DNA of 14,663 nt from NCBI GenBank assembly GCA_031289815.1, contig JAITOS010000070.1, positions 1-14,663 of the forward strand, written 5' to 3'. The position numbers and the translations under genes were made by a program. This DNA comes from Peptococcaceae bacterium (GTDB taxonomy: Bacteria; Bacillota; Desulfitobacteriia; Desulfitobacteriales; Desulfitobacteriaceae). Below, piece by piece: positions 1 through 6,793 of this stretch (the first letter of the stretch is position 1; each line of letters starts with the position of its first letter). Under the pieces are notes generated by a model. That model searched no databases. It had not been told where the DNA came from and saw only the letters and a list, made by a program, of their open reading frames with translations.

Positions 1-20
1 AAAAACTCCTTTAAATTCAT

Positions 21-27
21 GGAGGTG
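21..27 (+). promoter_or_regulatory. Ribosome binding site deciding a TTG start for the malic enzyme
   Basis: GGAGGTG sits six bases before the TTG at 34. The alternative ATG at 19 shares its final G with this motif, so it cannot be served by it. The protein then begins MTSLAEEALALHRRN, matching the usual beginning of bacterial malic enzymes. Confidence 0.75.
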
Positions 28-33
28 CGCAAA

Positions 34-1266
34 TTGACTTCATTAGCCGAAGAAGCCTTGGCGTTACATCGCCGCAACGCCGGAAAAATCGAGATACATA
101 GCAAAGTGGCCGTTGGCAATTCACAGGATTTATCCTTGGCCTATACTCCTGGGGTGGCGGAACCCTGCAAAAAGATTCATGAAAATGTGGCCGATGTATA
201 TACTTATACCAATAAAGGCAATACCGTAGCCGTGGTTACAGACGGGACCGCGGTGTTAGGGCTGGGCAATATCGGGCCGGAAGCCGCTTTGCCGGTGATG
301 GAAGGGAAAGCGGTGCTGTTTAAAGCCTTTGCCGGGGTGGACGCCTTTCCGATTTGTCTGGGGACGACGGATCCGGAGGAAATCATTGAAACCGTTAAAC
401 GCCTGGAACCCTCGTTTGGGGGGATCAATCTGGAGGATATTGCCGCCCCCAATTGCTTTATGATCGAAGAACGGCTGAAAGCGGCGATGAATATCCCGGT
501 GTTCCACGATGATCAGCATGGCACCGCCGTGGTGGTTTTTGCCGCGCTTACGAACGCCTTGAAAGTGGTGGGCAAGGATTTGGCGGCGATTCATTTGGTC
601 ATTAACGGCGCCGGGTCGGCGGGAACGGCCATCTGTAAATTGCTTTTGGCGGTGGGGGTGAAGCACATCATCCTGTGCGATCGTCCGGGCGTCCTTTGCG
701 AGGAATGCCCGGACGAACTCAATCCGAGCCAGAGAGAATTGGCGAAAATCACGAACAGAACGCACGTAAAAGGCACGCTGAAAGACGCTTTAAAAGGCGC
801 GGACGTATTTATCGGCGTCTCAGCCGCCAACGCGCTCCGTCCGGAATGGCTGAAAGAGATGGCGCCTCGTCCGGTGATCTTCGCGATGGCCAATCCGGTG
901 CCGGAGATCATGCCGGATACGGCCAAAGAAGCGGGAGCCGCCGTGGTTGGCACCGGTAGATCGGACAGGCCGAATCAGATCAACAATGTCCTGGCCTTTC
1001 CCGGTATATTCCGGGGGGCTTTAGAGGTACGCGCCTCCGACATTAATCAAAGCATGATGATTGCGGCGGCCCAGGCCATTGCCGGGATTATTCCCGATCA
1101 GGAAATCACGGCGGACTATATTCTTCCCGCCGCTTTTGACCGCCGCATCGCCCCGGCGGTGGCCGCTGCGGTCGCCAGGGCGGCGATGGCAAGCGGCGTC
1201 GCCAGACAGACGGTCGAGCCGGAGGAAATCGCTATGAAAATTAAAGGGCTTCAGGCGAAGGACTAA
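34..1266 (+). CDS. NAD-type malic enzyme (malate dehydrogenase, oxaloacetate-decarboxylating), short bacterial form
   Basis: Oxidative decarboxylation of malate to pyruvate and CO2 in the cytoplasm, reducing NAD(P). The 410-residue protein has the normal short-form length. Counting from the TTG start, it shows the N-terminal malic domain with AYTPGVAEPC (Tyr37 is the expected general acid), TDGTAVLGLGNIGPEA, EGKAVLFKAFAGVDAFP, the metal-binding NLEDI (Glu134, Asp135) and FHDDQHGTA (Asp159, Asp160), then the Rossmann motif GAGSAG at 192-197. An acidic residue (Asp216) ends the second strand, which is more usual for NAD than NADP. I chose TTG at 34 because GGAGGTG lies six bases before it; an upstream in-frame ATG at 19 overlaps that ribosome binding site and has none of its own. 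The segment after the Rossmann fold carries Cys215, Cys222 and Cys225, an uncommon cluster. The gene may belong to an operon starting left of the window. Family assignment is very secure; cofactor choice is inferred. Confidence 0.96.
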   Translation: MTSLAEEALALHRRNAGKIEIHSKVAVGNSQDLSLAYTPGVAEPCKKIHENVADVYTYTNKGNTVAVVTDGTAVLGLGNIGPEAALPVMEGKAVLFKAFAGVDAFPICLGTTDPEEIIETVKRLEPSFGGINLEDIAAPNCFMIEERLKAAMNIPVFHDDQHGTAVVVFAALTNALKVVGKDLAAIHLVINGAGSAGTAICKLLLAVGVKHIILCDRPGVLCEECPDELNPSQRELAKITNRTHVKGTLKDALKGADVFIGVSAANALRPEWLKEMAPRPVIFAMANPVPEIMPDTAKEAGAAVVGTGRSDRPNQINNVLAFPGIFRGALEVRASDINQSMMIAAAQAIAGIIPDQEITADYILPAAFDRRIAPAVAAAVARAAMASGVARQTVEPEEIAMKIKGLQAKD

Positions 1267-1298
1267 AGCCGTGAATTTAAAAATAAGGTTGGGCTGGT

Positions 1299-1913
1299 AT
1301 GATAAGAAAAACGTTGGAACGTGAACAAATATGCGGAGTCGGCATGATTGCGGGCATCGTCCTCTTGGCTTTATGCGTGTTAGGGATCCGTTGCCTGAAT
1401 GTTGAGGTAAAAGATATTCAGGTCATGGACAACGGCGTGTATGCCGTTACCACAGAAAAAGCTACGCTGGATATTCTGGCGCAGGATGTTTTGAGGATCG
1501 AAAGAACGTATTCAAAAGCGGCGTTAACGGGAGAACTCATCGAATTGGAGAAAATTTATACTTCAAAAGGGTTTATTTATCTCTCGTCGTCAGACCCGTT
1601 TGCGGCGAGCGGAAAGCGTTTAATTGCGGCGGTTGACCCTAAGCCAAACGGCGAAGACGTATGGATATTGCCGGGAACAACCGAGAACGAAAATTATCAG
1701 ATCATTAAGCCATTTGACTATGCGCTCGGAACACCGGAGCGATATATTTCGATCGTTGGTATTCTGCTGAAACTTCAAGTGTTTTCTCTTTTTGTTTTGT
1801 CGGTTTCTCTGCTCATTCTGATTCTGCCGATCAAACCGATACCAAAAAAAGTTTTAAAAGCTAAACCATATGCGCGAAAACGGGAACTCTCCAATCAAAA
1901 CATGGCAAAATAA
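1299..1913 (+). CDS. Unrecognised two-span membrane protein
   Basis: I do not recognise this 204-residue protein. It has a hydrophobic segment at about residues 13-33 after a charged start (MIRKTLEREQ). A mixed extracytoplasmic stretch of about 120 residues follows, rich in beta-type alternation. A second hydrophobic segment lies near 152-178 and is followed by a strongly basic tail (KPIPKKVLKAKPYARKRE). By the positive-inside rule both ends should be cytoplasmic with the middle domain outside. No catalytic motif was visible. The ribosome binding site is weak (AAGG about 11 bases upstream). It lies 32 bases after the malic enzyme and 33 before another membrane-anchored protein, so the three may be cotranscribed. 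Two-span topology with an outside domain is compatible with a partner or sensor subunit, but no function is claimed. Confidence 0.8.
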   Translation: MIRKTLEREQICGVGMIAGIVLLALCVLGIRCLNVEVKDIQVMDNGVYAVTTEKATLDILAQDVLRIERTYSKAALTGELIELEKIYTSKGFIYLSSSDPFAASGKRLIAAVDPKPNGEDVWILPGTTENENYQIIKPFDYALGTPERYISIVGILLKLQVFSLFVLSVSLLILILPIKPIPKKVLKAKPYARKRELSNQNMAK

Positions 1914-1929
1914 GACGGAAGGTTAAAAT

Positions 1930-1950
1930 ATGGGGAGTATAGGCGAATGA
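1930..1950 (+). other. Possible six-codon leader ORF overlapping the next start
   Basis: ATG at 1930 opens a six-codon frame (MGSIGE) whose TGA overlaps the ATG at 1947 of the following gene. GGAAGG lies six bases before it. This could couple translation of the two membrane-protein genes, but frames this short occur often by chance. Confidence 0.15.
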
Positions 1951-3155
1951 AGTTAAAAATACTGCGTACTGTCGCTATGTGGATAGCTCTGTCACTGGCG
2001 CTGCAATTGGGGATGTACGCCTTTTTAAACCATAAAATAAACGCGATGATGGATCCAAAGCAACAGATCGTTACGAAAACGATTGAAGCGGATATTCCGG
2101 ATGCGAATCTGGAGAACGTTCAGATTTCTTATGAGAAAGATTATTTGGCGTATACAGTGGACGGCGTTTTTAAGGTGTATAATCTTACGCAGAAAAAAGT
2201 TGTGTTTACGAAAGAGGCGGCGGACGGAAGTACTGACGACATGGGAATTTTAGATTATTATTGGCTTCCGGACAGGGATACCCTAATCTATTTTTACGCG
2301 AAGAAAAATCCGAATCCCTATACGATGGTTGTCGTTCAACCGGCGAAAGCCCCTGTGGTGGACACCGAAGATCCCAACGCGGAAGACCGGGGAACGCCGC
2401 CTCCAGCCGAGCCGGTCTACGAAAAACGCGCCAATAATCCTCAGATTACGGAATTAAATACCTTGCAGCTGCCAGAGAGCAGCGATGAAAACGCCGAACC
2501 GGAAGACCGCTATAATATCACGATTGATGATTTTCCCGCAGGCGGACAAATACAAAAGATTGTCGCGTCAACCTTTACGAATCTGATCTATCTGACGGTA
2601 AAGACAAGCGTCGGCGGCCTGCAATTGCTGGAAATCGACGTCATGAAGACCACAAGATATCTGCATAAGTCAGGGGAAACCATTACGAATATGGCGGCGT
2701 CTGATCTTTATGGAACGCTATATATCGAAAGTAAAACCGGAAATACCAAACAAATATTCGCGCTAAGCGGTTTAGAGCGGCAGGTGGTATCTACCGACGT
2801 CAAAGATTATATTTTGGGGGATCGGGCGGGAAAAATCTATGTCGGAAGAGTGGAGAATGATTACCTGATCAAGATAGAGATTGGCAACGACCGGACAGAA
2901 ATTAAGCAAACCGTCGGATTATCCCCGCTATGGCAAGGCCGGATTCCCTTCAAAGACCAACGGATCATTCTCGGCTCTTTAGGGGAAGTCATTATTTATA
3001 ATGACGACAGGGCCTATGTCATTACCGGCGGAGAAGAAAAAGAAATTCCTCTGACAGGAGAGCGGGCGATTATTTCAGGCGACGGAGCGGAACTCATTCA
3101 AATCATCGCTGAGAATGAAAATACAAAACTGAAACTGGAACCATTTAACCGCTAG
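1947..3155 (+). CDS. Unrecognised membrane-anchored extracytoplasmic protein, beta-rich (propeller-like)
   Basis: This is a 402-residue protein of unknown function. Residues 7-27 form an uncleaved-looking signal anchor (basic MKLK, then a hydrophobic stretch), so the bulk should be outside the membrane. After about residue 45 it shows short repeating beta-type stretches such as KDYLAYTVDGVFKVYNL, DTLIYFYAKK, TNLIYLTVKTSVGG, GTLYIESKTG and GKIYVGRVENDYLIKIEIG, which resemble the blades of a degenerate WD/PQQ-like beta-propeller. Residues about 131-190 are an acidic, proline-rich insertion (TEDPNAEDRGTPPPAEP and similar), probably a disordered loop. No enzyme motif is seen. GGGGAG nine bases upstream supports the start. 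It follows the two-span membrane protein closely and ends seven bases from the end of the convergent UPF0182 gene. The propeller reading is inference from pattern only. Confidence 0.8.
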   Translation: MKLKILRTVAMWIALSLALQLGMYAFLNHKINAMMDPKQQIVTKTIEADIPDANLENVQISYEKDYLAYTVDGVFKVYNLTQKKVVFTKEAADGSTDDMGILDYYWLPDRDTLIYFYAKKNPNPYTMVVVQPAKAPVVDTEDPNAEDRGTPPPAEPVYEKRANNPQITELNTLQLPESSDENAEPEDRYNITIDDFPAGGQIQKIVASTFTNLIYLTVKTSVGGLQLLEIDVMKTTRYLHKSGETITNMAASDLYGTLYIESKTGNTKQIFALSGLERQVVSTDVKDYILGDRAGKIYVGRVENDYLIKIEIGNDRTEIKQTVGLSPLWQGRIPFKDQRIILGSLGEVIIYNDDRAYVITGGEEKEIPLTGERAIISGDGAELIQIIAENENTKLKLEPFNR

Positions 3156-3162
3156 TTATCGT

Positions 3163-5904
3163 TCACTCGCTCACTGGCGGAGCTGTCAGCTGCACTTCCA
3201 GGTGATCTAAAATATCACGCAATTGATTGATCTGTTCAAGGATGGCGGCCATATCGATTTCACCGGCTCCGGCGGGATTGCTTTCCGCTGGCGGCTCGGA
3301 AGGCGGGATCAGACTGGCGCTGCTTTGGCCGAGGGTCGAAGGCTGCGGCGCTCGGTCGCCGAATATTTGGATTAAGGCGTCTCCCAGGTTCTCCGACATA
3401 ATGATGCGATCCGCATACGCTAAAATAACCCGTTTCATTTCCGGAATGCTGCCGCTTTCCGATAGCAGATAAATAGGTTCGACATACAGGAAATTACCGG
3501 CGACGGGAAGAACCAGTAAATTGCCGCGGATGACGCTCGATCCTTTTTGATCCCAAAGAGCCAGCTGCTGGGAAATTTCAGCGTCCTGATCAATACGGGA
3601 TTCCAGTTGGAGCGGACCGTCAATCTCAATATTTTTAGGCAGGGTATAGAGAATTAATTGGCCGTAGTTAGCGCCGTCCATTCTCGCTCCCAACCAGGCG
3701 ACCATATTGTTTCGGGTATTGGTAGAGCTGGAGGCCGGCGTAAAAGGAAGCATTAAAACATATTCCGCTACGCGCGATTCCGGTAGTTTCAGGATCGTGT
3801 AATACGGTTCCATGTTCTGCGGCTTGGATAGATATAATTCCTTCGCCACATCCCAAACGTCTTCTTTATTATAGAAAACGGAAGGATTGGTCATATGGAA
3901 GGTTTTTAACATATTGCATTGAATCGTAAAAAGGGTTTCAGGATAGCGCAAATGCGGAACGAGGGATTTCGGTATCTGATCAAAGGATTTGAAAACATCA
4001 GGAAAAATCTTCATATACGTTGCCAGAAGAGGTTCCGCAGGGTCAAGGGCGTAAAAATCCACGGTTCCGTGATAGGCGTCGATCACCACTTTTACGGAAT
4101 TGCGAATATAGTTAAAGCCGCGATCCGGATAGGTATTGGAGTAAGGCAAGGCGCTCGACGTCGTATAAGCGTCGAGAATCCATTTTAACCGGCCTTCATC
4201 GATAACCAAATAAGGATCTTCGTCATAGGTCAGGAAGGGCGCTAACTTAGTGACTCGTTCCTTGATATTGCGGTGTAACAAGATCCGGCTGTCGGCGATA
4301 ATTTCGCTGGACAGGTAAAAGCGAGCCGTCCGGTGCTGAAGAGAGAGCATGAGCTTATTCAGGGGAGTGAAGCGGATACCGGTTGTACCTTCGTAGATAT
4401 TCTCGGCATTCTCATTGCCCAGCGGATAGTCAAACTCTTTGATGGAATTATCGACGACGACCCAATCATTGGTAAGCTCTCCATAATAGATCCGAGGCTG
4501 TTCTAAATTAAATACGGAAAACGAAGTCTGCGCGGGGACGTCTTTAATGGCAAAGGACGGCAAGCCGTCGGGCGTTACCGCATTCGCAAACGAGGCGGCA
4601 ATCCCAAACCCGTGCGTATATTTAAAGCGAAGATTGACAAACGTTTGCGCTTTCGCGTCCAGATCAGGAGGGGAAATTTCGCGGGGGGAAAGCATCACCT
4701 GACGATATTCACCATCGACCGTATAGCGGTCAACGTCAATGTCGTGAAATTTATAATAGAGCCGAATGCCCTGTTTTTGGGTGTAGGTCTGAAGCATCGG
4801 TCGCGTATCGTTCAAACGGATATTATTGAGCGTCTCCATATTTTGCGCGAGCAAATCCGCGTTTAAAGGGGTATTTCCCAGATAATCCTCTTCCTGAATA
4901 TTGTCTAAACCATAGCCGTAACGCGTCCAGGAAATCTCGTTTTGGATATAGGGGGCTTCCTTGACCAGCTCGTTGGGAATCACCACCAATGACTGGACGA
5001 GGGAAGGGTAAACGCCGTAAAGCGAAATAGAAACGAGGAAAGCGGTGATCACCGGCAAGGTCAATAAGCGGATATCTTTCAAAAATAAGCTGGCGGCGGC
5101 CAGAAGGAAACCGATGACACAAATAACGATCAATATATATAACACCGGCAAGCTGGTATGGATGTCCGTATAACCGGCGCCCACAACATGACCGCTGTTG
5201 GAATAGAGCAGGGTGTAAATATCCAAATAGTAGCCGAACGCTTTCAAGGCAAACAGAATAGAAAACAGAAAGGCGATATGCCGACGGGCGGAAGGGTCTA
5301 CCTTGAGCGCTCCAGGCAGCCATAGCCGCGGAGAATGAAAACGGATGACCTTGGTTATGAAATAGAAGAGAATGGTAAAGAAGGTGAGAAAGCCTATGGG
5401 CGCAAAAAAGGCTTCATACAGGGTTTGCATAAAGGGCAAGCGGAAAAAATAAAAGGAGAGATTGCGTCCGAAGACGGGATCGCTGGCGTCGAACGGCGTG
5501 GCTTGAATGAACATTAATACTTCCAGCCAACCGGTGAAACTGGCAATAAAGCTAATTAAGAAGCTAACCACCGCCGAGATGATTAATAACCAGTAAATGA
5601 TATATCGGTTATTCAGATTCGATATGGATCGGTCCATGTCATGAACCAAACGCAGTCGTTTGTTTAAACGATCTTGAATGAAGGTCATGATTGCGTGCCG
5701 GATGGACAGCAAGGTGGCGGCAATAAAGACAAATAACACGGCGGTATTTATAGATTGAAGGATGGATTTACTGACGAGGGGTTTCCAAAACAGCTGAAGA
5801 TACCCTAAATCCTTAAACCACAGCCAATCTTCATAGAGTCCGCTGGCAGCGGCGGCAAGGCCAAGAATAAAAATTACGATGACAACGGGAATAAGTCGGC
5901 GCAA
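3163..5904 (-). CDS. UPF0182 family large integral membrane protein
   Basis: This is a full-length member (913 residues) of the UPF0182/COG1615 family, whose biochemical role is unknown. The first ~310 residues contain about seven hydrophobic spans. The start LIPVVIVIFILGLAAAASG is followed by EDWLWFKDLGYLQLFW, a family hallmark. Further family signatures are DPVFGRNLSFYFFRLPF, PNELVKEAPYIQNEI with TRYGYGLDNI, and YYGELTNDWVVVDNS with KEFDYP. The remaining ~600 residues form a large, presumably extracytoplasmic region. It ends in a Pro/Ser-rich linker and a short amphipathic helix (EQINQLRDILDHLEVQL) that may form a coiled coil. I start it at the TTG at 5904 because AGGAGG lies eight bases upstream; the longer frame from a TTG at 5922 would translate through this site. 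It is transcribed divergently from the LysM gene and converges with the membrane-protein pair. Family call is firm; function is unknown. Confidence 0.93.
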   Translation of the reverse strand: MRRLIPVVIVIFILGLAAAASGLYEDWLWFKDLGYLQLFWKPLVSKSILQSINTAVLFVFIAATLLSIRHAIMTFIQDRLNKRLRLVHDMDRSISNLNNRYIIYWLLIISAVVSFLISFIASFTGWLEVLMFIQATPFDASDPVFGRNLSFYFFRLPFMQTLYEAFFAPIGFLTFFTILFYFITKVIRFHSPRLWLPGALKVDPSARRHIAFLFSILFALKAFGYYLDIYTLLYSNSGHVVGAGYTDIHTSLPVLYILIVICVIGFLLAAASLFLKDIRLLTLPVITAFLVSISLYGVYPSLVQSLVVIPNELVKEAPYIQNEISWTRYGYGLDNIQEEDYLGNTPLNADLLAQNMETLNNIRLNDTRPMLQTYTQKQGIRLYYKFHDIDVDRYTVDGEYRQVMLSPREISPPDLDAKAQTFVNLRFKYTHGFGIAASFANAVTPDGLPSFAIKDVPAQTSFSVFNLEQPRIYYGELTNDWVVVDNSIKEFDYPLGNENAENIYEGTTGIRFTPLNKLMLSLQHRTARFYLSSEIIADSRILLHRNIKERVTKLAPFLTYDEDPYLVIDEGRLKWILDAYTTSSALPYSNTYPDRGFNYIRNSVKVVIDAYHGTVDFYALDPAEPLLATYMKIFPDVFKSFDQIPKSLVPHLRYPETLFTIQCNMLKTFHMTNPSVFYNKEDVWDVAKELYLSKPQNMEPYYTILKLPESRVAEYVLMLPFTPASSSTNTRNNMVAWLGARMDGANYGQLILYTLPKNIEIDGPLQLESRIDQDAEISQQLALWDQKGSSVIRGNLLVLPVAGNFLYVEPIYLLSESGSIPEMKRVILAYADRIIMSENLGDALIQIFGDRAPQPSTLGQSSASLIPPSEPPAESNPAGAGEIDMAAILEQINQLRDILDHLEVQLTAPPVSE

Positions 5905-5912
5905 ATAAAAAA

Positions 5913-5918
5913 CCTCCT
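5913..5918 (-). promoter_or_regulatory. Ribosome binding site deciding a TTG start for the UPF0182 gene
   Basis: On the minus strand AGGAGG is followed eight bases later by the TTG at 5904-5902, giving a protein that begins MRRLIPVVIVIF: two arginines and then the first membrane span. The six extra residues of the longer frame are encoded by the binding site itself. Confidence 0.75.
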
Positions 5919-5940
5919 GCAAATTTTTTTAATGATCTTA

Positions 5941-5970
5941 GATATAATATATTCTGTCCTTTCCCGGCAA
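5941..5970 (-). promoter_or_regulatory. Possible promoter for the UPF0182 gene
   Basis: Reading the minus strand, TTGCCG (5970-5965) and TATATC (5946-5941) are separated by 18 bases, inside a very AT-rich stretch ahead of the ribosome binding site. Several other overlapping TAT-rich hexamers exist, so the exact -10 is uncertain. The rest of the 188-base divergent spacer (5905-6092) is AT-rich with no gene seen. On the plus strand TATACC and TATAAA lie near 6055-6072 ahead of the LysM gene, but no convincing -35 pairs with either. Confidence 0.3.
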
Positions 5971-6092
5971 ATCCCTTCCATAGCCATTCAAAATAAATCA
6001 AGCCGAAACAGTAACATAAAGCGTCATAAATCCATAATTTGTTAATACAGAGAATATACCATTCAATATAAAAGGAAAAAGGAGGGATTACC

Positions 6093-6521
6093 ATGTTTTT
6101 TGGCCGACATTCTAATGGCGCGGAACCCTGTCAAATGCCAATCATGAATTTTGGCGCACCAAATCAGATGATGACGTATGCGCCTATGGACGCCAGTCTA
6201 AACGCTCCCAATCCCAATCAGATGGCGGGGATGGAGTCTTGTATGCCGCAAATGTCATCGCCTGCGAACGGCTATTTCGGCCCTACTGCGTTTAATATGT
6301 GTATGCCGGAAACCTGTATGCCCGGCTATGGCTGTTATGAGCCTGTTCGCGGGGAATCAGGAGCGAATGCCGCCGTTTATGTTGTTCGCAGGGGAGATAC
6401 AGTTTACAGGATTGCCCAGGAAAATGGGGTGAGTTGGGAAACGCTGGCTTCGTACAATCAACTGGAACGTCCGGAATTGATTTATCCGGGGCAACGTTTG
6501 CTGATTCCGGCGTATGCGTAA
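6093..6521 (+). CDS. Small Met/Cys-rich protein with one C-terminal LysM domain
   Basis: The 142-residue protein has a single LysM domain at about residues 96-140 (VYVVRRGDTVYRIAQENGVS, then ETLASYNQL, then YPGQRLLIPAYA). LysM folds bind N-acetylglucosamine-containing glycans such as peptidoglycan. The first ~85 residues are low-complexity, rich in Met, Asn, Pro and Gly, with about 13 methionines and five cysteines (Cys13, 50, 70, 75, 81). Four of these cysteines lie within SCMPQM and MCMPETCMPGYGCY. There is no signal peptide or membrane span. AAAGGAGGG about seven bases upstream gives a strong start. A LysM protein without an export signal fits spore-coat or cortex-associated proteins made in a mother cell (the SafA-type arrangement is the known precedent), but this is inference. 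It stands alone between a divergent gene and a structured intergenic region. Confidence 0.88.
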   Translation: MFFGRHSNGAEPCQMPIMNFGAPNQMMTYAPMDASLNAPNPNQMAGMESCMPQMSSPANGYFGPTAFNMCMPETCMPGYGCYEPVRGESGANAAVYVVRRGDTVYRIAQENGVSWETLASYNQLERPELIYPGQRLLIPAYA

Positions 6522-6531
6522 GAAGGCGTGT

Positions 6532-6584
6532 TTTAGCGGTGACGATGGCAGCTGCTGCCGCGCGCCGGTTGCCATCCAGCTAAA
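6532..6584 (+). other. GC-rich stem-loop in the intergenic region after the LysM gene
   Basis: Outer arms TTTAGC (6532-6537) and GCTAAA (6579-6584) enclose inner arms GATGGCA (6544-6550) and TGCCATC (6570-6576). The asymmetric internal loop has six bases on the left side and two on the right. The apical loop is GC-rich. It begins ten bases after the LysM stop codon. No T-tract follows, so it is not a standard intrinsic terminator. It could stabilise the 3' end of the LysM mRNA or be part of a larger leader RNA. Confidence 0.4.
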
Positions 6585-6661
6585 TCTGAGCGCGAGGTTC
6601 TTCTAAAACTAAATTTTCTTATATACCGTATGGTTTCTGCGAATCAGGATAAAATAAGCGC

Positions 6662-6727
6662 AGAGTCCGCTTCTTCTTAGCAAGGTAACCACTACTGGTT
6701 ATCGATAGTTAAGAAAGAGCGGACTCT
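6662..6727 (+). promoter_or_regulatory. Long imperfect hairpin competing with a terminator (antiterminator-like)
   Basis: Positions 6662-6681 pair with 6708-6727 over 20 positions with one C-A mismatch and two G-U pairs. The outermost ten pairs (AGAGTCCGCT with AGCGGACTCT) are perfect. After a small internal loop (AA opposite GATA) a second stem follows, GGTAACCA (6684-6691) with TGGTTATC (6696-6703), closed by the loop CTAC. The right arm is also the left arm of the terminator-like hairpin at 6708-6735, so the two structures exclude each other. A smaller hairpin, AAGCG (6656-6660) with CGCTT (6668-6672), could in turn hide the left arm. The base pairing is seen directly; a regulatory role is inference. 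Confidence 0.5.
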
Positions 6728-6741
6728 TTCTTAACTCTTTG
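6708..6741 (+). terminator. Terminator-like hairpin before the PBP promoter
   Basis: GTTAAGAAAGAG (6708-6719) and CTCTTTCTTAAC (6724-6735) form a perfect 12-bp stem around the loop CGGA, followed by TCTTTG. The stem is AT-rich and the T-tract is short, so termination may be inefficient. It could end transcripts arriving from the LysM side. The stem overlaps the longer hairpin at 6662-6727. Confidence 0.5.
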
Positions 6742-6768
6742 TACCCTCCTGATGAACTATGATATAAT
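6739..6768 (+). promoter_or_regulatory. Promoter for the PBP-peptidase operon
   Basis: A perfect -10 box TATAAT (6763-6768) is preceded, 18 bases upstream, by TTGTAC (6739-6744), a half-match to the -35 consensus. Transcription would begin near 6775, just before the ribosome binding site at 6781-6787 and the GTG at 6794. The element lies over an upstream in-frame ATG (6752), which argues against that ATG being used. Confidence 0.55.
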
Positions 6769-6780
6769 CGTAGAAAAACG

Positions 6781-6787
6781 AAAGGGA
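6781..6787 (+). promoter_or_regulatory. Ribosome binding site for the PBP gene
   Basis: AAAGGGA lies six bases before GTG 6794 and three before the adjacent in-frame GTG 6791. The spacing favours 6794. The ATG at 6752 has only CCTCCTG upstream, which is the wrong strand sense for a binding site. Confidence 0.6.
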
Positions 6788-6793
6788 TTTGTG

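Noticed and set aside
256..765. Minus-strand 169-codon frame inside the malic enzyme
   Set aside because: It is a shadow of a clearly coding plus-strand gene, with no ribosome binding site and no recognisable domain.
4823..5323. Second minus-strand frame of 166 codons inside the UPF0182 gene
   Set aside because: Frame-shifted shadow of the UPF0182 membrane segments; the real frame is continuous, so this is not evidence for a frameshift.
6001..6072. Sporulation sigma-E/sigma-K promoter for the LysM gene
   Set aside because: CATA-type hexamers occur in this AT-rich stretch, but no -35/-10 pair with correct spacing stands out from chance.
6662..6727. Miniature inverted-repeat transposon (MITE)
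   Set aside because: The arms form one long hairpin, but no flanking target-site duplication was seen and no second copy occurs in the window.
6522..6740. T-box, SAM, c-di-GMP or THF riboswitch, or 6S RNA, in the spacer before the PBP
   Set aside because: I looked for the conserved cores of these RNAs and found none; only unassigned hairpins can be claimed.
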